Under the pieces are notes generated by a model. The model was not told the DNA's origin. It saw only the letters and a list, made by a program, of their open reading frames with translations, and did no database searches. From Gari tellinella (lineage: Eukaryota; Mollusca; Bivalvia; Cardiida; Psammobiidae): a stretch of 64,000 nt of DNA. The stretch spans positions 88,803,038 through 88,867,037 of the forward strand of contig OV277856.1 of the NCBI GenBank assembly GCA_922989275.2. The letters run 5' to 3'. Both the position numbers and the translations under genes were made by a program. Positions 57,401-64,000 of the stretch are shown here, in pieces (position 1 is the first letter of the stretch; the number at the start of each line of letters is the position of its first letter).

Positions 57401-60053
57401 TATGCAGGGACACAGACGTAATACTGTTGATGCTTTGTAGGAAATGACGTGTTAATATGGATGTTATCCGGTACAGCAAAGCAAAGGGGATGATTCCTTG
57501 TTAACAAAATATATGAGGCACTCAAGGTCGACAAAACATCATAGGTTTCCATACCTTAACTGGTAGTGGTATATAGACACTTGCTGGTATAGGCAACTCA
57601 TGAAAGTCAAGACAGCCTTGGACCCCATACACACACACTAATTATGTATCACCCCCAATTGGATAAGAAATCCCTCTATCCCAATGGCATACATGCAACT
57701 CGCGTCTTGCTATTGCAAGACAAAGTAATAGCAAGACAAAGTGCAGCTCGGCAAAATGTGCTTGCTATAAAAGCCAACAAGTATGCATGTATGAATGTGG
57801 TTGTGAGGCAACACACTGTGTAACTCAGATTAATTGGTAGCATACGTCTTTATAAGAATCCCCACATTCTCACTTTTGCTAGACGCGTCATTATAAACTG
57901 AATGTATGTAGATCGATGATCTGATTGTTTCATAACGAAGCATAATGCATGGCTTAGTACATCCAATTGGTGATGAAAGTTCTGTAAAGTTATTCGCAAG
58001 TTTGGTCAAATGATACCACGAGTGTATGGTTTGTGATTGTTCTTCTTCGTTCAAATATCTCTAAAAGGATATTGATATTGTAAATGTTCATTTGTAAAAC
58101 TGTATGTTAAAGTATGTGAATAATTATACAGAATGTTTACATCTAATGCATTTGGTATGTGTTAAAATTACACGTATACAGGCTGTAAAGCACACTTCCC
58201 GTCACAAAATTGTAAATACACCATGTTTTAGCCAGATACATAGTAATAACCCTTGGATTTGTCACAAAACCAACGATAACATTTTATAGAAATTCGAACC
58301 TAGCATAGTCATCCATTATGTATGTTCATGTCAATACAGTGTTCCTAAGAAAGTAATACTTAATATAATGATACTTTCCCCAAAGTGAATTTAAGAGAAA
58401 CTCATTTGGCATCGCACATAATCCAATCTTTTGGCTTTTTATATATCGGGGTTGTCTGTATGTATACCCTAAAACGCATATTTCAGTGATGAATTTCTAT
58501 AGTGAATTACTGCTTCATGTCAATAGTGTTTATATACATGTACATAAAGTAGTTTGATTTTATAAGAAAACAGACGATAAATAATAAACAAACAAACAAA
58601 AAAACATAAAAAAGAAAGAGAAAACACCAGAGTTATTGCCTATAAAGAAAGAACAATGACTGTAAGATTACATTTGATTTGATTATTTAATTGCTGTTTT
58701 TATTAAAATATACTAGGTAAACCCAAACAAATTCGATATTATAAGAAAACAGTCAAAAATAACGCAAACAATTCTCATTAATAATTGTTTAATTTGACTC
58801 ATTTTAAAAATGATTTTACAAACTTACTATAACAATTTTATAATCTTGGTAATAATATTGAAAGAATTTCCATGTTTCCATGCATCTCAATATTGTATCA
58901 TTTTTATTGTGAATGTAGTTATTTGTCTTTCTCGCTTTGTAGGTACATTGATATAATTTCATGTGAGGCGCTTTTGAACGCACAACTCCTGTGTGAAAAG
59001 AGCGCTATATAAATCGGGTATAATAATAATAATAATTAAATATAAAATAGGAATGGAAAAACAAGAGTTATTGCCCCTGGAAAAGAGCACTGACAGTAAT
59101 ATTAACTATTATTTGCATATTGAACTGCTCCTTTATGTCAAAAGTGTAAACAAACATAAAACATTATAAGAAAACAGTACAAAAAAACGAAAACTAATTC
59201 CCATTTAAAATTAAATATGGAACTGAAAGATCAGAATTATTGCCCCTGGAATAGAGCATTGACTATAATATTTACTTTTATTTGCATATTGAACTGCTCA
59301 TTTGTGTCAAAAGTGTAAACAAACATAAACACATTATAAGAAAACAGTCAAAAAATAACGAAAACAAATTCCTATTAAAAAAGAGATATGGAAAAGAAAA
59401 AACAGAGTTATTGCTCCTGGAATAGAGCATTGACTGTAATTTTTACTTTTATTTGCATATTGAATCGTTGCTTTATGTCAAAGGTGTAAAGAAACATTCA
59501 AAAGTTTGATGTTATAAGAAAACAGTCAAAAAATAACGACAACAAATTCCCATAAAAAATAAAAGAGAAAGAGAAAAATCAGAGTTATTGCCCCTGGAAA
59601 AGGACATTGGCTGTAATATTTACTTCCATTTGCATTTAGAATTGTTACTTTATGTGAAAGGTGTAAAGAAACATAAAAATAATTTGATGTTATAAGAACA
59701 CAGACAAAAATAACGAAAAAATAACTTTAAAAATATAAAAAAAGAATGAGGAAAATCAGAGTTATTGCCCCTGGAAAAGGACATTGACAGTAATATTTTA
59801 CTTTTTTGATAATATTTAGTAAGTACAGACATTTGTGAACTAATTGTAACCAATAATAGTTCATTTGATATATTTGAAATGTAAATAAAGTTAGGTTTAT
59901 ATTATGGTATGCAAAAATCTGCACCCGTCGACCTTTGACCTCATTTCTGACCTTAATTTGAACTTTTCGACTTTACATCCCCCCTAGAATTTCTAAGATA
60001 TGTTCACTGAACACGAATCAGGTGGATGTAACCCGTCTACACGACATGCCATG
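54416..60053. mobile_element. 5.6-kb element with long inverted terminal repeats
   Basis: The ends TCATGGCATGTCGTGTAGAC and complement are followed by several hundred bp of matching inverted sequence (TAGGGGGGATGTAAAGT, GGGTGCAGATTTTTGCATAC). Each arm carries tandem units of about 178 bp with GGGGCAATAACTCTG: three on the left (54702, 54879, 55058) and about six on the right (58634-59761). GGGTC stands on both sides (5 bp). Inside, 56480-57840 holds a decayed gene on the plus strand. No transposase of a known superfamily was recognised. Confidence 0.8.
56660..57840 (+). pseudogene. Decayed gene inside the 5.6-kb element, Cys-rich C-terminus
   Basis: Pieces in order: KSKDASNAVDQFVETALKD (56680), PDLIKARERAQGCQTFGEYA and SVYSHFTGTPTRIDVTFD (56940-57065), DHKEADNRMIFHAKDAVASG and RDTDVILLM (57320-57440), LIWMLSGTAKQRG (57450), and a final frame from 57727 to the TAG at 57838 with CSSAKCACYKSQQVC and ECGCEATHC. 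From memory, the EAD-R--HA and DTDV steps, then W..SGT.KQR and a CXC-type tail, recur in uncharacterised multi-copy proteins of bivalves and cnidarians; a nuclease fold is possible but unproven. Many stops and frame changes. It lies near the centre of the element, so it may be cargo or the element's own gene. Confidence 0.55.
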
Positions 60054-60059
60054 AGGGGT

Positions 60060-60560
60060 CAAAAACGGTCAAAATGTTGGTAGACTATAAGGGGAGATCC
60101 TTTGAAAGCACAGAAACCAAAGCAAATACTGAAAATTGCAGACTCGGTTTAATTGAGTCTGTTCATGAGCAATACTGAAATATGCAACCAGCTTAAGCGG
60201 AATTGAACTTTCAACTGTAAATGCGCTGAAATCAATGATACCAAAGGACCAGAAAGTATAACAACACTGAGAATGAAGTACGGGGCGACTAACCCCATTT
60301 GTTCTGCAACAGCGCGTCCTAACAGATTGTTACCTGTGGCTCCTTTAATAACATAGATTAGGAAACCATACCACTGTCCTTTGTGCTTTGTTTCAGCTCT
60401 GAACATTCCCACACAATCCAGTTTACCACCAGGTCCTAATAGAGGTGATCGTGACGGCATGCGATCTGGTTTACGGTTAAGCTTATTGAAAGTTTCATAG
60501 CTCATAACAGATGTGTCAGCTCCCGAGTCTATTTATAATATCACCACTTTTCCATGGAGT
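60060..60560 (-). pseudogene. Gypsy protease region
   Basis: The minus strand has DSGADTSVMSYETFNKL, the catalytic D(S/T)GA of retroviral-type aspartic proteases, then GATGNNLLGRAVAEQMGL, the usual I-G-R segment downstream. An in-frame stop stands just before the catalytic Asp, and later frames are broken. The region ends at the inserted 5.6-kb element. Confidence 0.85.
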
Positions 60561-61045
60561 CAACGCTCCATGGAGGTGATGTCATTTGCAATTTGTTACT
60601 GAGCCTAAGAATACTGGATCTCCATCTGGTTCTTCACTGTGCTTAACCACATGAAGATTCTTCTTTTTCTTACAACACACACCAAAATGATTAAATCCAT
60701 GACAGTTTCTGCACTTCTTATTGTATGCAAAACATTTTCCCTGTGTGTGGTGAAGATTACATTTGCTACACCTATTTTCAGTTGTTTGGCGACTAACCTG
60801 ACTGAAATGTGTGTCCATGTGGTTTCTTTCTGTAGCTATGCTGATAGCGATGCTTATTTGCATGCTGTGGCGATTTATGAACGGTATCGAATTGTCTAGA
60901 GGACGCCTGGTCTTTTAATTTTGCCTTTACAAACTCGTTTTGTCTAGCCATTTCCACTGCTTTGTTTAAATCCAGATCTGATTTCAATTGCATTCTTTAT
61001 GATAGTGCCAATTACCAGCCTGTCTCTGATTTCCTCATTTTTCCT
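60561..61045 (-). pseudogene. Gypsy gag C-terminus with zinc knuckles
   Basis: The minus strand has LKSDLDLNKAVEMARQNE (gag linker), then two Cys/His knuckles CSKCNLHHTQGKC and CRNCHGFNHFGVCC (about 60700-60770), which bind RNA in intact relatives. The N-terminal part is absent because the element is cut at 61045. Confidence 0.8.
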
Positions 61046-61740
61046 CATTGGCCATATCAGTATCAGAGAAAATGTTTGCAATTTCACTATATCACTGTAA
61101 TATTATGTAATTTTGTGACCCCAGGGACGGGGTCATTTTTTACCCCAAGGACATAATAGGAACAATCTTGATAGAGGACCTTGACATGATGCTTTTTGCT
61201 AAACATTTAAGCTGTAGTTACTGAGGTTTCAGACAATAAGGTTTTAAGTTGTCATTGAAAGATATCTGTTTTAGCCACCGCGATCTAGATATGCAATGTT
61301 CCAGAACCATTTGAAAATTATTGGTAAAGTACCTCTAGAAGTGTCACCATACCAAATAGCAAAGCTCTGGCAAAATTAACTTCAGAGAAGATGATGTTTG
61401 AAGAACTCCCTATACAACTCTATGTAAATGTCTGACCATCGGGGCGGGGTCATTTTTTACCCCAGGGACATAATTTGAATAATCTTGATAGAACACATGT
61501 AGAGTTGTGCCAAATATCCAAGCTCAGGGTACTGTGGTTGCAGACAAGAATATTGTTAAAGCTTTTTTTAAACGATCTATTTTTAGATCCTGTGACCGAG
61601 ACATGCAACGGGTCAGATCTATTCGAACAACCTTTGAAGAGGATTATATAAGTATTATTCCTGCCAAGTTTTGTTAAAATCAATATAGTAGTTTAGGAGG
61701 TAATGTCGTTTTAAAAAAGTGTTGACGACGAACGGGCGAA
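61046..61740 (+). mobile_element. HINE fragment (D type)
   Basis: Core units with CCATATCAG..CAGAGAA, GACCCCAGGGACGGGGTCAT and TGTTCAAG-type steps, ending in a GACGACGAACGGGCGAAC run near 61722. The terminal hairpin is missing. Confidence 0.6.
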
Positions 61741-61789
61741 CGTACGGCAGCTAAAACGCATGCGACTGAACTCTACACGTGTAAGTAAC

Positions 61790-62340
61790 AGTAAGTTCAT
61801 TCCATTCATAGCAGTTTTAAACCAAATTTATGTTCCAGTTTTATTGACAATCGATATACATCGATATATTTGAACATGTACATAAACATATTCACTATGA
61901 CTAAGACAGCCATAACAAAGCACCTGTATGTTCTTTTCATAAATGAATACAACATTAACTATGTAGTGTAGAACATTTGCAGACAATAAACTTTCACCAA
62001 GCATACAAAAATGTACTATGTCTCCTTGGCGCTATACGACCTATTTTGTGCCAGTGCAGTAAAACCAAACTCATCCATCTTATATTGATATGGGGAGATG
62101 TATTGTTTTTGATAAATCTGTCTATCCGTCTGTATGTCACACATTGTGTCTGGAAGATAGCCCCAACTAATGCCTGTGCAATAAATTGCATGTAAGGAAA
62201 TAGCTTGATAAGAGGAAGTGCTATTTAGAAAGGGCCATAACTCTGGCATAACTTTTGGAATGATTCCTCTTTTCATATTGTTTTTGTCCTGAAGATAATC
62301 CCAGTTCTGCTGATGCTAATGAAAAAGAATTGCATATATT
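61790..62340. repeat. Dispersed repeat copy 2 and a B-type HINE scrap
   Basis: 61790-62010 matches 46617-47095 in order. 62190-62330 matches the core of element B (AAATAGCTTGATAAGAGGA, CTGAAGATAA.TCCAGTTCTGC). Confidence 0.5.
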
Positions 62341-62735
62341 GAAAGAGGTGACAACTTAACCTGTGGAATCTCGGCACGCGTCTTTTACAAACAGTGTACC
62401 TGTGAATGTGTTTTTACCACATTGAACCCTGGAAACAAGTATACGCGACCTTTATAAACAGTTACCTGTGAAGAGGTCACACGTATTTTCACAGTATGTA
62501 AACTCCAGTGCATCCACTCCGGGAGCTGCGATCGATCAGCGAAGCGAGATATTTCACCGACATTTTCTCTCACGGATAGATGAAGGCCACTTTGATGAGT
62601 AAGTTTGCAATAACTTAACACGCTAGCTTATATATGAAATATACAATATACGATGACAAAACAGTTTAAAACATTCAACACACCTGTGCACATCTTCCTG
62701 CAATGTTGTGATAAATCAATTCAGATGATAATATG
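62341..62735. other. Non-coding stretch
   Basis: No gene or repeat recognised. Confidence 0.4.
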
Positions 62736-63089
62736 TGCTAAATATCTTAGCTCAGGGTACTGAGGTTTCAGACAAGAAGGTTTTTAAAGTTTTACTGAAA
62801 GGATCTATATTTAGCTCCTATAAGCTATATGTAGATGTGCAACGGACCGGAACCATTTGAAAAGAATGGTAAAGTACGTATCTCTAGTTTCACCATACCA
62901 AGTATCACAGCTCTGGCCATATCAGCTTCAGAGAAGACGTTTGAAATTTCACTACATAACTATATGTAATTTTGTGACCCCAGGGACATAATTTGAACAA
63001 TCTTGATAGAGGATATTTACATGATGCTTTGTGCTAAATATCTAAGCTACAATTACTGTGGTTTCAGACAAGAAGATTTTAAGTCTTTT
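62736..63089 (+). mobile_element. HINE fragment (D type)
   Basis: Core phrases TATCTTAGCTCAGGGTACTG, GGACCGGAACCATTTGAAAA and GACCCCAGGGACATAATTTG, with no ends. The next LINE starts inside it. Confidence 0.6.
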
Positions 63090-64000
63090 AATCTCAAATG
63101 ATATTGATGCAATGGCCGTCACTGAGACCCGGCTTGGTTGTGCTGCAGATAAACCATCCACTGCAAATGGTCTAAATATTACAGTATTTCTTTATTGATA
63201 AACAAGTCATCATTGATGGGGATTTAAACCTTCATCTTGATATCTCAAATGATAGGAACACTGTCAATTTTGCCAGTACAACTGAATAATTTGGTTTTTA
63301 ACAGCATGTCAAAGAAGCTACTCGTGTCGTGGGACACACTCTTGATGTTGTTATCACAAGAGAAAATTAAGACTGTGTGTCAAGTATCAAAGTCACAGTC
63401 CCTGGACTATCTGACAGTAGTGGCAAAATCTCTCGAGACCGTTTCCCTGTGTCTTTCAGAGAAAAGTCAGAAAAACCTCCACCCATCAGAAAAACTGTTT
63501 CATTTCGAAAGCTTAGGGATATTAATGTCGAATCGTTTAAAAGCGATATCCTCAACTCAGATTCAATGAAAAAAATTCTGAAAATGACAGATATTGACGA
63601 AATTGTCAGTGTACATACACAAGAATTTACATCACTGAGCAATAAGCATGCACCATTGTGCACTAAGACCATAACTCTCAGGTACACCCAGGAACTTCAC
63701 GATGTAAACTATTTAAGGCATAAGCTAGAACGAAAGTGGAAATTATCCAAACTCACAATTGAACATCAACTGTATCGAGCGCAGTGTGCTAAGGTTAACA
63801 AAGTTGCAAAATGAAAGGTCACTTTTTACACAGAAAAAGTAGACTTCTGTAAACGGGACTCGAATAGTCTTTTCAACGTTGCTAAGCATCTCTTTGTGAA
63901 AGTGAAATCGCACTGCCAAAAAACCTTTCCTCAAAACAACTTGCGCATGATTTCAGCGACTTTTTTATTAAAAAGTAGACAAAATACGCACAGGTATTGC
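63090..64000 (+). pseudogene. CR1/Jockey-like LINE, endonuclease end and linker, runs off window
   Basis: Plus-strand pieces in order: AMAVTETRLGC (endonuclease start, 63110), a jump by internal deletion, then GDLNLHLDISNDRNTVNFAS, QHVKEATRVVGHTLDVVITR and VTVPGLSDSSGKISRDRFPV (63215-63455), and the linker RKTVSFRKLRDINVESFKSD and SLSNKHAPLCTKTITLRY (63500-63690). Stops and shifts occur at 63199, 63286 and 63370. The reverse transcriptase would lie beyond 64000. Confidence 0.8.

Larger units (their letters stand above)
50217..61045 (-). mobile_element. Ty3/Gypsy retrotransposon, decayed and split
   Basis: Gag zinc knuckles and protease lie at 61045-60060; reverse transcriptase, RNase H and integrase lie at 54415-51471; a probable LTR follows. 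The 5' LTR and the start of gag are missing: at 61045 the sequence changes to HINE repeat. A 5.6-kb element separates protease from reverse transcriptase. Stops and frame changes in each domain show it is dead. Confidence 0.88.

Noticed and set aside
51471..61045. Gypsy element as an active or endogenous infectious element
   Set aside because: No 5' LTR, no complete gag, stops in protease and integrase, no envelope-like frame, and a 5.6-kb insertion.

Overview
This is eukaryotic, AT-rich genomic DNA dominated by transposable elements. It is most likely from a bivalve mollusc of clam type. The evidence is the abundance of HINE-like elements (non-autonomous Helentron relatives) with subterminal GCTCACCT/AGGTGAGC repeats, a terminal hairpin and a core of 145-160 bp tandem repeats, together with TTAA-flanked palindromic MITEs, a tRNA-derived SINE and C-type lectin exons. 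There are no operons, ribosome binding sites or bacterial genes.

Host genes are few. (1) COX19, a mitochondrial cytochrome c oxidase assembly factor, lies on the minus strand. Exon 1 is at 28867-28957 and exon 2, with both CX9C motifs, is at 18935-19046. The 9.8 kb intron between them is full of nested transposons, and the last exon was not found. (2) Two paralogous last exons of a QPD-type C-type lectin lie on the minus strand at 45079-45320 and 47935-48176, each 242 nt with the same acceptor phase. (3) An unrecognised coding-like region on the minus strand (about 31560 to 29642) has a canonical splice donor, broken frames and a HINE inserted in its middle.

Layout. 1-8220: MITEs, a tandem array, and a HINE (1761-6576) that contains two further HINEs in opposite orientation, forming a long, nearly identical inverted repeat. 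8221-18064: a series of HINEs with 145-288 bp core repeats, including two HINEs of opposite orientation nested in a third array, and a SINE inside another. 18935-28957: COX19 with its TE-filled intron, including a 5.3 kb TIR element with a 10-bp target duplication. 29237-31790: HINEs and the split coding region. 32152-42638: a CR1/Jockey-like LINE split by a 5.1 kb TIR element (itself hit by another LINE), then a decayed Tx1/L1-like LINE. 42700-49200: lectin exons, foldback elements and tRNA-like relics. 50217-61045: a decayed Ty3/Gypsy retrotransposon on the minus strand, split between protease and reverse transcriptase by a 5.6 kb element with long inverted repeats that carries a degenerate Cys-rich gene. 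61046-64000: HINE fragments and the start of another LINE that runs off the window.

The main result is a readable insertion history. Several insertions can be dated relative to one another because the empty site is present in the same window (in the other arm of the inverted repeat) or because an interrupted reading frame closes when the insert is removed. All boundaries were read by eye; no alignment or database search was run.
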